This document shows positions 53,057 through 62,613 of a stretch of 64,000 bases of DNA, in pieces. The notes beneath the pieces were generated by a model. The model ran no database searches. It was not told the origin of the DNA and was given only the letters and a program-made list of their open reading frames with translations. Origin of the DNA: Sinorhizobium glycinis (GTDB lineage: Bacteria > Pseudomonadota > Alphaproteobacteria > Rhizobiales > Rhizobiaceae); NCBI RefSeq assembly GCF_001651865.1, contig NZ_LPUX01000055.1:248001-312000 (forward strand), read 5' to 3'. The number at the start of each line of letters is the position of its first letter. The first letter of the stretch is position 1. The position numbers were made by a program, and so were the translations under genes.

Positions 53057-54285
53057 TGGCACGCCGCCTCCAGCAGTTCTACCGCGTCATTCAAATTGGA
53101 ATAAGTGAGGCAATAGCCATTTGCGGTTCGGAGGACCTGGCAAAGCGCGTCGAAGGCGGTGCTGCTGAGTTCTTGATTCGGCGCGGCGGCGCCGTTCACC
53201 AAGCCACCCAGGATGTCGGTCGCCGCAACCACCTGCAATGAAGGGTCGACATCCTGCGCACGACGGAGCAGAACCACCCAGTCAATGGGATGGGGAACGG
53301 GAGGGAGGGGATCGTCGGGCACAAGAAAACGAACGCGTCTGCGATCGGGACGTCGGTAAACCGGAGCCTTGCTGATTTCCGGGAAATATTCTCTTACAAT
53401 TGGCCATGAACCCGATTTCACCGCAGGCGCAAAAGCAAGGCCGATAGCCTGTCCGGCCGAGTCGAGAAGTGTCACGTCGTCTGCCGCGAATCCAAATCCC
53501 GCGTGGACCAGCGCCAACGCCAACGTCGTCTTGCCGGAGCCAGGGTTGCCACAAAGGAGGAGCGTACGGCCATTCCTGTGCAGTGCCGCCGCATGGAGGG
53601 CTAGTTCATACTCACCGCACCGAAGCACTTCGGTCATCAGTTGCCCTTTGACCACTACCGGAATTTCGTCTCGACTGCAGGATACAACCCAGTGGCCATC
53701 CCGGAACAGGTGAACACGCTCTCCGCTTTCGACCAGATGGAATACCACGTCTACCCCCATGTCCCGGACCTCGAGATGCTGAAACGCGGTCGCGGCCGGA
53801 AAGGCGATAGAAGCCGGATACAGTATGGCCGCACACAGACCGGGAACGGCAACGATCTGGCGCAGGTAAGTTTCGGCGGGGGTCGGTGGAGAAAGAGGCT
53901 GGATCAGGCCGTGCCGTTCCCAGTCCTGGAGCGCCGCCTCGATGTAATTGCGCGCCTCTTGCGCGTCGACGCCGCGGGCAACCATTGCGTCCGAAACAGC
54001 CTCGACCGTCAGGCCTTCTTGAAGCAACCGCCAAATGTCCGCAGCGGTGTTATTCAGCGAAAAAACGGCCCCGCGCGACAAACTGAGCAGGATATTCTGC
54101 CCTCTGATGCTTGCAAGTCGACCTTGGGGCGCAAAGTCGACGGCAGCAAATTCCGCCAGGAGCGACCCAGGAGAGCGGCCAGTGTTTCGAGTTTGGTGCG
54201 AACTCACAGATGCGGCCATCCTCGTTTGAGTGGGGTCGGAGATGTTCGATTTGACAGGAAGGCGAGACGAGGGGGCCATCTTCAT
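53053..54285 (-). CDS. PqqD-like domain fused to HPr-kinase-like P-loop domain
   Basis: The 410-residue protein has a PqqD-type winged helix (about 60-130; GAVFSLNNTAADIWRLLQEG, then ERHGLI), the fold used by RiPP recognition elements to bind leader peptides. A second region (about 140-400) resembles HPr kinase/phosphorylase (Walker A GNPGSGKTTLALAL near 246, then GFAADDVTLLD). These HprK-related proteins with PqqD and nucleotidyltransferase partners are, from memory, treated as a putative peptide-modification set. It overlaps the nucleotidyltransferase gene and lies upstream of two peptide genes on the same strand. The short N-terminal ~45 residues are disordered. Confidence 0.78.
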   Translation of the reverse strand: MKMAPSSRLPVKSNISDPTQTRMAASVSSHQTRNTGRSPGSLLAEFAAVDFAPQGRLASIRGQNILLSLSRGAVFSLNNTAADIWRLLQEGLTVEAVSDAMVARGVDAQEARNYIEAALQDWERHGLIQPLSPPTPAETYLRQIVAVPGLCAAILYPASIAFPAATAFQHLEVRDMGVDVVFHLVESGERVHLFRDGHWVVSCSRDEIPVVVKGQLMTEVLRCGEYELALHAAALHRNGRTLLLCGNPGSGKTTLALALVHAGFGFAADDVTLLDSAGQAIGLAFAPAVKSGSWPIVREYFPEISKAPVYRRPDRRRVRFLVPDDPLPPVPHPIDWVVLLRRAQDVDPSLQVVAATDILGGLVNGAAAPNQELSSTAFDALCQVLRTANGYCLTYSNLNDAVELLEAACQ

Positions 54286-54525
54286 TCGAGCTTCAACCTC
54301 GGCTCATCCGTTGAACTGTCGCTGTGTCCAGCGCTGATCATCGCCTGCATTCGGCTGTTCTGTAACAACGTCTTTGGAATAGAGCCGGGCAGCTGATGGT
54401 ACCGAACATCACCCAGAAGTCGTATTCAAGCGGAGGAACTGCTCCGTTTCTTCCGAGTGCCGCTTCGCGGCCCAGAAACCACGCTTCGAGGTTATTTGGC
54501 TTCGATCCGGATCGGCCGAGCTGGC

Positions 54526-56004
54526 CTAATAGGCGTTTCGCCCCGTCCAGACGCGCGGGATGGTCAGAAGCAGGATCTTAACGTCGAGCCAGATCGACCA
54601 GTTGTTGACGTACCACATATCGTGCTCGACACGCCTAATCATCATGTCGACCTGCGGTGTTGCGCCGCGCCAGCCATTGATTTGCGCCCAGCCGGTGATT
54701 CCCGGCTTTACTTTGTGCCGTGCTGTATAGAATGAGATGATCTGGCTGTATTCGCTGTCATGCGCCAGGGCATGCGGCCGCGGACCTATCAACGACATGT
54801 CGCCCTTCAGCACGTTCCAGAGCTGGGGAATCTCGTCGAGGCTGGTCCTTCTCAACAGGCGCCCAATGCGGGTGACGCGGGGATCGCCCCTGCAGGCCTG
54901 CGGGACGACGGCGCCGTCCTCCAGGATGGTCATCGTCCTGAACTTGTAGATCTTGAATGGCCGTCCGTTGAAACCGACACGACGTTGACAGAAGAGCACC
55001 GGCCCCTTGGATTCGAGTGCAACGAGCGCCGCTACAACGGCCAAAAGGGGGAGAATAAATGGAAGGGCGGCGGAGGTCAGCAAAAGGTCGAACAGCCGCT
55101 TCCTAAGCAGTTGGGATACCGTCAGGGGCGCGCGCTGCAGCTCTATCGCCCTCGTTCCTCCCACGTTGACGAACGGCCGTTTTAGAAGCGAGCTAACGAT
55201 GTCGTCCGGGAGGAGCCTCACGGGTATCGGAACCATGCAAAGATGGCCCGTAATTTTTTCAATCAAAGATATGTCGGCCCAATTGGCAGCAAGGAGTATC
55301 TCGTCGACAGAACGCCAACGCACATGTTCGACGAGCTTATTCATGCACTCCAGAAACGCGGCCTCGCTGGAGGCCGGCGGCAACGTAATCGTTTGGCAGA
55401 CGTCGGATCCAGATGCCTTGATTGCCTGGACCACGCTGCTTAACGAGCGCACATCTGACTGCGCGACGATCACCACTTGCGGTTTGGCAAGCACGTTCGA
55501 TGTGGTCAAAGAGGCAAATAGCCGTTTCGCCCCAAGGCGCGCGAAGATGATGCCGCCCAGTCCCGCCACGAAGAAGAGCAAGACGGCTTCGCGCGAGAAG
55601 ATGTCTCCCACTTTGAGTGTTAGCGCCACAACCGACAGACCAAGGAAGACCGCCGTCCAGATCAGCACCACCTCCTTGATCTGAGAGGCTGGCCACCGGG
55701 GCTCGGAACCCGGATAGAGGCCGCGCGCATGCGCGGACGTCGAAAAAAGCGCGGCGACAACGACACCGAGCCCGAAGTTGCGGCCGTACTCGCCGAAATG
55801 CCCGAAACTCACAAGATCGAACACCATTCCCGAGAGCATGCTGAGCAGCACGACGGACGTCGCCTCGAGAAGCGGAAACAACTGCAGAAGAACGCTGGCC
55901 TTGACAGGTACGTTCCAGCGCGGTGCGTTTGAGGTCGCGCCCGCGGTGGGGCGCTCTTCTTGAAGAAGTGCCATGGCGTTCCACTCGTTCAAAGCCGCAT
56001 TCAT
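54526..56004 (-). CDS. Polyprenyl-phosphate glycosyl-1-phosphate transferase (exopolysaccharide priming)
   Basis: The 492-residue protein has four N-terminal helices (about 35-165), a CoA-binding-like middle domain, a fifth helix and the bacterial sugar transferase domain (about 300-492). Visible motifs are KRLFDLLLTSAALPFILPLL, FKIYKFRTM, RTSLDEIPQLWNVLKGDM and SLIGPRP. It transfers a sugar-1-phosphate from a nucleotide sugar to undecaprenyl phosphate, starting repeat-unit assembly. It is the anchor gene that marks this island as a polysaccharide locus. ATG at 56004 or 55974 are both possible starts. Confidence 0.88.
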   Translation of the reverse strand: MNAALNEWNAMALLQEERPTAGATSNAPRWNVPVKASVLLQLFPLLEATSVVLLSMLSGMVFDLVSFGHFGEYGRNFGLGVVVAALFSTSAHARGLYPGSEPRWPASQIKEVVLIWTAVFLGLSVVALTLKVGDIFSREAVLLFFVAGLGGIIFARLGAKRLFASLTTSNVLAKPQVVIVAQSDVRSLSSVVQAIKASGSDVCQTITLPPASSEAAFLECMNKLVEHVRWRSVDEILLAANWADISLIEKITGHLCMVPIPVRLLPDDIVSSLLKRPFVNVGGTRAIELQRAPLTVSQLLRKRLFDLLLTSAALPFILPLLAVVAALVALESKGPVLFCQRRVGFNGRPFKIYKFRTMTILEDGAVVPQACRGDPRVTRIGRLLRRTSLDEIPQLWNVLKGDMSLIGPRPHALAHDSEYSQIISFYTARHKVKPGITGWAQINGWRGATPQVDMMIRRVEHDMWYVNNWSIWLDVKILLLTIPRVWTGRNAY

Positions 56005-56701
56005 CCACGCGACGACCGCCTCTTCGGCCGAAAAAAGCCGAAGTGCCCAGCGTCGCGTGGTACCCGTCGCCTGCGGTCACGAAGTTCGATTGTCGTCGCT
56101 GCAGTAGCACTCGGTTCTTCGAGTTCAGTCAGGATGGCAGCGACACTGTGCGAATCCAATTCGGCAAAAGCTCTAACCCCAAAGGGCAGAATCGAGGGCC
56201 ATGCGGCTTTTCCCAGACCGTTTCCGGTGCCGATTTGCCCATCGGAGTACCTCGAAATAAAAGTGAGCACGCAACTGTTGACGTCTGCTGCTTTACGCGT
56301 CGCACTGGACGCAAGACTGGAGGACAGCTGGGCCAGTGGCTGATCAGCCGCTTCGAACGGTTTCGACCACTGAGGGGTATCCGAAACAGCATTTCGTTGA
56401 GCTGGGGGGTGACGATCGAGATGGCCGTGATGATCGGCGATAGTTGCCCCGAGCGGGTCGCGCGGCGAAGGCTCGACTGTCGTGAAGCGGCCGGTCGGTT
56501 CAGCCGGCTTGTCCGCCGATCTCGGCAAGGCACGCCAATCCACCGCTAAGGCACGTCGGGCCGATCGAACGAAACGTGCCCGAGACGATCGGCATCCAGG
56601 ATGCCGGCGAGCGGACCCGCCGCTCTCGCTTTACGCAATCGTTTCTAAGAAGTCAGAGCGGGACACAGGCGTAAGGCCGCACAAACTTATCCTCATCCCG
56701 T
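56005..56701. other. Intergenic region without a supported gene
   Basis: About 700 bases hold several overlapping frames on both strands, the longest 180 codons on the minus strand (56001-56543). None has a ribosome site plus a recognisable motif. It probably includes the promoter of the priming transferase and eroded DNA. Confidence 0.4.
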
Positions 56702-57862
56702 CTAGGCGGGCGCCAATGCATCAGTGGCGATCTGTTGCAGCCGGGACTTGCGGAGGTGGAGTTGCGGGGTCGGCTCCATGCCGATCGTCGACAGGATGCG
56801 CTCCCACCGGTAAACCCAGTCGTGCATCTCGAGGCTGCGAACCGCGTTCGTCCGGCGCAGCAATTCGGTGCGTCGGGGGTTTGCATCCAGTTCGTTGATG
56901 ACCTCGACGATACTGCCTGTGTCAGGGGGTACCTCGATCACAGCGTCCGGCCAGTCGAAATGCTCGCTGAATTCGGCACATTGCGGCGCGGACCCAAGTA
57001 TGACGGCGCCGCCTGCGGCCCCTTCGAAAAGACGGGCAGGCAGCACCTGCTCGCCGGCAACCGTGCCGGATTTGGAGTTTGCAAGCGTCGCTGGACTGAA
57101 AGCCATGAAATATCGCGTGCGCCTGATGATGTTGGCGAGGAGCAACCGATGCTCGTACCAGTCCTTCACCCGTGAATCTGTGCTTGCGAGCGTGTCATAG
57201 AGATAGAAGAAGTCCCGCTCCTCGGCGAGCTTCAGAAGCTGTCGGTGTACTTTCGCAGCCCGGTTGCCGAACGAGTATACATCGACCACTCGCTCGACCG
57301 GTGACAGAAACGGCGTTGAAATGAGGCCGTCGACACCGGTGGCAAGGAAGGAACAGGGCGTGCGGGTATATTGGGTAAGTCTTGGTATGCACGCGCTATG
57401 CAACAGGAACACGTGGTCGAACTGGTCCAGAAGCTTCAGATACTGACGGTCCTGTTCGAGCGTGCTAGACCAAAGTTCGAATAGATACGCGACAGCAACC
57501 TTGCTGCGGCCGCGCCAGTCGTGCATTCGAGACAATTCCACGAGGCTCTGGGGGCTCCAGGCGACGAAGAAGAAAAGATCGTAGTCTTGAGTGAGCCGAA
57601 CATGCTCGATTGTCGGCGCGTTCCTCAACCCTAACCCCTTGCGAACCGCGTTCGTCAGTCTGTTGAAGTCACGCTGGACGTTGTGAGGGTCGTGCTTTGG
57701 CAGGACGGCGTGAAAATGTCTTGTCAGGTAATTGTCGATGCCGGGGGCGATCAGGTCAGCATCCTCGCATTCCGCAACGATACGGCAAAACTCGTAAGCC
57801 AGAGCAAAGTGAGCCCGGTCCTTCGCATTGAATTCGGAGGCAACAAGTGTACGTCTCTTCAA
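56702..57862 (-). CDS. Glycosyltransferase-like protein
   Basis: The 386-residue protein reads as a GT-B fold: an N-terminal half with VASEFNAKDRAHFALAYEFC, and a C-terminal nucleotide-sugar half with LFEGAAGGAVILGSAP, the family-1-like acidic region. The start is a TTG with GGGAGAGG six bases upstream; the longer frame reaching 57964 would overlap the preceding GMC gene. It is 37 bases after the GMC oxidoreductase stop on the same strand. It probably adds a sugar to the polysaccharide repeat; donor and linkage are unknown. Confidence 0.7.
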   Translation of the reverse strand: MKRRTLVASEFNAKDRAHFALAYEFCRIVAECEDADLIAPGIDNYLTRHFHAVLPKHDPHNVQRDFNRLTNAVRKGLGLRNAPTIEHVRLTQDYDLFFFVAWSPQSLVELSRMHDWRGRSKVAVAYLFELWSSTLEQDRQYLKLLDQFDHVFLLHSACIPRLTQYTRTPCSFLATGVDGLISTPFLSPVERVVDVYSFGNRAAKVHRQLLKLAEERDFFYLYDTLASTDSRVKDWYEHRLLLANIIRRTRYFMAFSPATLANSKSGTVAGEQVLPARLFEGAAGGAVILGSAPQCAEFSEHFDWPDAVIEVPPDTGSIVEVINELDANPRRTELLRRTNAVRSLEMHDWVYRWERILSTIGMEPTPQLHLRKSRLQQIATDALAPA

Positions 57863-57899
57863 GGAAACCTCTCCCGGCAGTTGTTGTTCGGAATTTAGA

Positions 57900-59555
57900 C
57901 TACTCGGCCGCCGCCGGCGCGACCGGCCTCTCGCGCTCCAGTGCAGGGAGGGATTGCCGGCCAAGGATCATGTCTGCTGCCTTTTCCGCGATCATGAACA
58001 CAGCGGCCGAGGTGTTGGCGGAGGGAACGGCCGGCATGATGGAAGCATCAACGACCCGCAAGCCCTGCAGGCCGTGGACCCGCAACTGATCGTCCACGAC
58101 GGATTCGGCACCGTCGAATGGGCCCATCCGGCACGATCCGCACAAATGATAGGCCGTCAGCCCGATCTCTCGGGCAAACTGCAGACGTTCGGCGTCGTCG
58201 GCTATTTTTGGGCCGGGAAGCTCTTCCGTGCAGTTGTAGCGCCCTAGTTCCGGGGCGCGCAACAATTGCTGGACAGTCTTCATACTCTCGACGACGACCT
58301 GCTGGTCCTGGTCATCGTCGAGATAGTTCGGCTGGATGAGCGGAGCTTGGAACGGATCTGCCGAGGCGGCCCGCACATATCCGATGCTCTTCGGCCGCAG
58401 CTGATAGTAGCCGAGCTTAATGACCGGAAACCGCCTCGCGCGGTGGTCGGTATAATTGCCCAGAGCAAGGTCGAGCTGGATATCGGGGGTGGAGTGAAGA
58501 TCCCGCGAGTTGACAAATCCATAGACAAGCGACGGGCTGACGGCGAGAAAGTTCGGGCGGCCCAGCACCCATTTGGCCGCCTCGCGCAGGAGGGCGGCGC
58601 CGTGTCCGCTAACCGTTTCAATTCCGTCCACCCGGGCAATCAGGTGAATCATGTAATGGTCCTGAACATTTTCACCGACACCGGGCAATTCGTGCACCAC
58701 GGGTATTCCAAGCCTGGAGAGCATATCCGCAGCGCCGACGCCCGACAGCTGCAGCAGTTTCGGTGAGTTCGCGGCCCCGGCCGAGAGGATCACCTCGCTA
58801 CGGGCTCTCGCCTCGCGCACGGGGTGTCCCGGCCCTCTCGCATACCGAACGCCGACGGCCCGCCTTCCCTCGAACAGGATGGCAGTGGCCTGCGCGTTCG
58901 TGCGGACGTCCAGGTTCTTCTTTTTGGCGATCGGCCGCAGGAAAGCCCGCGCGGCGCTCATGCGCCATCCTTTGTCGATATAGCGCTGGTAGTAGCCCAC
59001 GCCGGCTTGGCTCGCCGCATTGTAGTCGGGATTGCGCGGGACGCCGGCATTGAGTGCAGCCTCGATGAATGCATCGCAGAGCGGATGTCGCCAATCGCAA
59101 TCTGTAATCGGAAGCAGCCCATCCGTCCCGCGATAGAAGGGATCGCAGGTCCCGAGCCTGCGCTCGGTTCTTTTGAAATAGGGCAGCACGTCGGTGTAAC
59201 CCCAGCCGCGATTGCCCTGGAGGGCCCACTCATCGAAGTCTGCAGCGGCGCCACGGTTGTAGTTCATCCCGTTGATTGCGGTCGAACCGCCCAATGTCTT
59301 GCCCTGCACCATCGGAATAGAACGGTTTGCCGTCCCCGGGCTTGGCTCCGTTTCGAACTGCCAGGCGTACTTCGGATTCGAGGATGTCTTGTAGATTCCC
59401 GCTGGAATGTGCAGAAGGATGTTGTTGTCGGACGGCCCTGCCTCGAGCAGACAGACCGTTTTGGTGCCGTCAGCCGCCAGTCGATTGGCTAAGATGCAGC
59501 CTCCCGCCCCTGCTCCGACGATCACATAATCAAAGACATCCGCCTCAACCGACAT
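57900..59555 (-). CDS. GMC-family flavin oxidoreductase
   Basis: The 551-residue protein has the FAD motif IVGAGAGGCILANRLAAD, GMC signature 1 (GKTLGGSTAINGMNYNRG), signature 2 (GAANSPKLLQLSGVG) and the C-terminal active-site region YHLCGSCRMG with PSANTSAAVFMIAEKAAD. It oxidises an alcohol, as choline dehydrogenase and glucose dehydrogenases do. There is no signal peptide. Its presence beside glycosyltransferases suggests oxidation of a sugar or polyol, but this is inference from context. Confidence 0.87.
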   Translation of the reverse strand: MSVEADVFDYVIVGAGAGGCILANRLAADGTKTVCLLEAGPSDNNILLHIPAGIYKTSSNPKYAWQFETEPSPGTANRSIPMVQGKTLGGSTAINGMNYNRGAAADFDEWALQGNRGWGYTDVLPYFKRTERRLGTCDPFYRGTDGLLPITDCDWRHPLCDAFIEAALNAGVPRNPDYNAASQAGVGYYQRYIDKGWRMSAARAFLRPIAKKKNLDVRTNAQATAILFEGRRAVGVRYARGPGHPVREARARSEVILSAGAANSPKLLQLSGVGAADMLSRLGIPVVHELPGVGENVQDHYMIHLIARVDGIETVSGHGAALLREAAKWVLGRPNFLAVSPSLVYGFVNSRDLHSTPDIQLDLALGNYTDHRARRFPVIKLGYYQLRPKSIGYVRAASADPFQAPLIQPNYLDDDQDQQVVVESMKTVQQLLRAPELGRYNCTEELPGPKIADDAERLQFAREIGLTAYHLCGSCRMGPFDGAESVVDDQLRVHGLQGLRVVDASIMPAVPSANTSAAVFMIAEKAADMILGRQSLPALERERPVAPAAAE

Positions 59556-59865
59556 AGCTTCGCGCTCCGCTTATTGCCAGCTTCAGAGAATGGCAGGGAA
59601 TCAGGCCGATGACACTTTGCCCATCCGTATTAAGCTAAGCCTTATGAGGGGCTTTCGGTTCGGGCTGAATGGAGAGATTGTATGCAGGCTCGTTTGGGAA
59701 ACCTATGGCTGGCGCACAGGGAGATCGGATGCCTGAAGACAACTTTGCCGGAGAAGCCGCCGTGCCGAGAGGATGTGGGCGGGTTGCCAAGTTTCAGTTA
59801 GTCGGCCACCTCGACGCATCCGCACAGGCAGAGGCGACGCCGAACGCCTCGGATGGATAGCTGCG
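59556..59865. other. Divergent promoter region
   Basis: The space between the leftward GMC gene and the rightward Tat beta-helix gene should hold both promoters. No clear palindrome or consensus promoter was identified. Confidence 0.4.
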
Positions 59866-60993
59866 ATGTCGCGCAACCGGCGGCATTTTGAATCCGGATG
59901 GCGGGAATGCCGCCTGCCGCATCGCATCCGTGAAGTCGCGCATCTTGATCGACGACATCTCCTCGCCGGTCTGCTGGCGCTGACTGGCGCGGGCGTCATC
60001 GGCCCAGCGGTGCATCCAGCCAGCGCTCAATCGAGCGGCGGCAAGGGGCTAGCCACCTCCCTGCGCCCAAGCGGACCCGTGACGTCGCGCAAGGATGGGC
60101 AGGTTATCGAGAATCTCGATATTTATTCCCCCCACGGCAACGGAATCATGGTCCTCCATAAAGGCGTCATTGTCCGCAACTGCCGCATTCGTCACGGCTT
60201 GGGCAGCGGGGTATTCGCCCAGGGAGCCGCGGGGATACTCCTCGAGGACCTTGAGGTCGATCATGTCGGCGCTCCCCCCGCGGGGGCGGGACCGAGCGAG
60301 AACTACATTAACATACAGCTGGAAAGCTGCCCGGACGCAATTCTCACCCGTGTCAAGGCGTCCCGCGGAGCCTCCAATGTCTATGTCGTCAACAGTCCGG
60401 GCACCCGGATGAGCCTCCTCGAACTCCACGACGCCCGCGGGCCGTTTCCGCGTGGACAGAATGTGCAATTCAACCGCTCCCCGGATTCGAGCCTGGAAGA
60501 ATTTTCGGCCGAGAACGGTCCCACTTCCTGGACCGAAGACAACATCTCCGTCTTTTGCTCGGATCGCTGTATGGTTCGGCGTGGACTTGTCTTCTATAAC
60601 AACAGCCCGACCGGCGCTGGCGTCATGCTGGAGGGAAGTTTCGATTGCCTTGTCGAAGACGTCGACACCGTTCAACAGGGCAACGGCGCATTCTCGGCTG
60701 TCCCGCAGGGTGATGTGGGCAGTGGCGGATGCTCGTTCATCCGCTGCCGGAGCCGGGACACTTACAATGAGCCAAGGGACGGCAGGGACGCCCCAACCTC
60801 CAACGGACTGTCCTTCTATACCCGGATATCGGAAGGGGCTGAAAAGCACACCGTTAGGGACTGCTGCGTCTACGCGCTTGCCAATCCCCGCAACATCATC
60901 TGGCAAAGGGCCGCCGTGCATGCCGGGTGGTCCATCAGGCGCAGGGCGTTTGAGCCCAGGCTGCCATTGCGGCTGGCCTTCAACTGGCAGTAA
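59866..60993 (+). CDS. Tat-exported right-handed beta-helix protein
   Basis: The 375-residue protein has a Tat motif (HLDRRHLLAGLLALTGAG, about 30-47) and cleavage near ASAQ. A parallel beta-helix (about 70-350) follows and shares DGQVIENLDIY and GPFPRGQ-VQFN with the protein at 44483-45739, so the two are paralogues. This one lacks the Ser/Thr stalk. The N-terminal 30 residues before the Arg pair are longer than usual for Tat leaders, so the start (ATG 59866) may be downstream. It should reach the periplasm folded. A role in modifying or cleaving the glycan is inferred from the fold. Confidence 0.75.
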   Translation: MSRNRRHFESGWRECRLPHRIREVAHLDRRHLLAGLLALTGAGVIGPAVHPASAQSSGGKGLATSLRPSGPVTSRKDGQVIENLDIYSPHGNGIMVLHKGVIVRNCRIRHGLGSGVFAQGAAGILLEDLEVDHVGAPPAGAGPSENYINIQLESCPDAILTRVKASRGASNVYVVNSPGTRMSLLELHDARGPFPRGQNVQFNRSPDSSLEEFSAENGPTSWTEDNISVFCSDRCMVRRGLVFYNNSPTGAGVMLEGSFDCLVEDVDTVQQGNGAFSAVPQGDVGSGGCSFIRCRSRDTYNEPRDGRDAPTSNGLSFYTRISEGAEKHTVRDCCVYALANPRNIIWQRAAVHAGWSIRRRAFEPRLPLRLAFNWQ

Positions 60994-61033
60994 GCGGGAG
61001 GGCGCGCCGGGGCCTTTGCTTTCGATTGTGCCT

Positions 61034-61438
61034 CTACCGACGACCACGCCTAAAGAGAAACAGGTCTGCCAGCATCGACCGCGCCGGGGACATCCCAAGC
61101 GTCCACAGCGGCGCTGATGCGAGAATCATGCGTCCCGTCGTCGTGCTGGTATCGATAGGTGTGTCGACGATGCGAAGACCGACATCCTTGCTGCCAAGCC
61201 TGTCGATGAGCGCCAGCACTTGCCGAGTCGTGCGCGCAACGCGGTAGGGCTTCGTGACGGCGATCACGTCGCCCTTGCTGGCACTGGCGATCGCCCTCTC
61301 CAGTTCCGGCGTCGAGCCGAACATCCCAGACCTCTCGCAGAAGAAGTTCTCCGCTCCGCACCGGGCAAGATAAAGCTTTTGCGCCTCCAGACTTGCGGCA
61401 GGTTCGAAGGTATTGATACGGCAGTACCCGATGATCAT
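61034..61438 (-). CDS. Resolvase-like catalytic-domain protein lacking the active-site serine
   Basis: The 134-residue protein is a serine-recombinase N-terminal domain (IIGYCRINTFEPAASLEAQK, then RTTRQVLALIDRLGSKDVGL). The catalytic Ser of the usual YxRVST motif is Asn here (CRINT). The helix-turn-helix C-terminus is missing. Its ATG overlaps the stop of the glycosyltransferase gene (ATGA), so it is co-translated with it and not simply decayed junk. It may be a DNA-binding or oligomerising relic with a new role. No activity as a recombinase is expected. Confidence 0.7.
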   Translation of the reverse strand: MIIGYCRINTFEPAASLEAQKLYLARCGAENFFCERSGMFGSTPELERAIASASKGDVIAVTKPYRVARTTRQVLALIDRLGSKDVGLRIVDTPIDTSTTTGRMILASAPLWTLGMSPARSMLADLFLFRRGRR

Positions 61439-62613
61439 AGCATTGCCCCAGCTGTAACAAGCGTTTGCAAAACAGGAAGCGGGACAGCCGACAAAGCGGC
61501 TGACGATCTGCGAGCAGGAACGCGCCGCGGTTCGTCAGTCCCTTTGGGCTCGGAGGTACCCGCAAGCTCCAGATATTGCTTTGCCACTCTATCGGCATCG
61601 AAATGTCTGACCCTCTGCCGGGCGCCCGCCGACAAACGCAACCAAAGGTCATCATCATCCAGGACCGACTTCAGTGTTGCGGCCATCGCCTCCGCCTGTG
61701 GTTCGGCCACCACCCCATTCACGCCATCCGCGAGCACATCCCGGCTAAGCCTTGAGGAACCGACGATGGGCGTACCGGTGGCGATTGCCTCCATCACCGT
61801 TGCCGAGGCGACGGGAACCGTATAGCGCGTGGGGAAAGCGGCGACGCGAACGCGGCTGTGCAGGTCACGAACGCGTGCTCCCGTTGTCATGCCGAGAAGG
61901 ACCACGCGCCCCTTGATCGGTTCAGGAAGAGCCTCGACCGCCTCCTCCACCGGTCTAGTGACGTCACCCGTCACGTAGAGCCGTACGGAGGGATCGTTGA
62001 GGGCTCCGAATGCACCGATCGTAGCCTCCGGCACCTTGTAGGGCGAGGTGCCGGCATGGAGGATTGCCCGCTCGCGACTTGCCAGTCCACGACACGCATA
62101 GGACTGTTGATCGATGCATTTGGGAATTCTGAGAATTTGGTCCCCCGGCAGCCCAAGGTCCCGCACAAGTTCTTCTTGAAGCTCGGTCGTCGAGGCAACG
62201 ACGTAATGGCAGCGCCGCATGCTCATGCGTCGAATGGCTCGCCAGACGGCCGCAAGCGCCCCCTGCCGCCGCTCGAGATCGTGAACGATCTGGACAACCG
62301 TGCCCTGTAGCGGAAGCGGCACCGCCTCGCTGTGGATGACAAGGTCCGGACGAAACCGGTTGATGATGCCCATCGCCCGTAGCCACGCCGCGACCGAAGC
62401 CGGCCCGCTCAAAGGCGTCCGGCTCAATCCGATTATCGGCAGCTCGGTGCGAGGCGAAAGTAGCCGCTGAAATTTTTCACGACTTTCGAAGGCACCGACT
62501 ACGATCTGCACCCGGTGCCCCAACTCCAGCATCGCCTGGGCAAGTGCAACAATGAAGATGCTCACACCGTCAGGCGAATCCAATGGTTCGCGCCGGGTCA
62601 AGACAATACGCAT
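61435..62613 (-). CDS. GT4-family glycosyltransferase
   Basis: The 392-residue GT-B enzyme has an N-terminal acceptor domain (RREPLDSPDGVSIFIVALAQ) and a C-terminal donor domain with the EX7E-type region (VMEAIATGTPIVGSSRLSRD). It is cytosolic and would transfer a hexose from a nucleotide donor to the lipid-linked repeat unit. The next gene, a resolvase-like ORF, is coupled to it by ATGA. Another glycosyltransferase lies 255 bases upstream on the same strand. Confidence 0.83.
   Translation of the reverse strand: MRIVLTRREPLDSPDGVSIFIVALAQAMLELGHRVQIVVGAFESREKFQRLLSPRTELPIIGLSRTPLSGPASVAAWLRAMGIINRFRPDLVIHSEAVPLPLQGTVVQIVHDLERRQGALAAVWRAIRRMSMRRCHYVVASTTELQEELVRDLGLPGDQILRIPKCIDQQSYACRGLASRERAILHAGTSPYKVPEATIGAFGALNDPSVRLYVTGDVTRPVEEAVEALPEPIKGRVVLLGMTTGARVRDLHSRVRVAAFPTRYTVPVASATVMEAIATGTPIVGSSRLSRDVLADGVNGVVAEPQAEAMAATLKSVLDDDDLWLRLSAGARQRVRHFDADRVAKQYLELAGTSEPKGTDEPRRVPARRSSAALSAVPLPVLQTLVTAGAML

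Noticed and set aside
56001..56543. A 180-codon minus-strand frame upstream of the priming transferase
   Set aside because: There is no clear ribosome site, motif or consistent codon use, and competing frames overlap on both strands. It is left as unassigned intergenic DNA.
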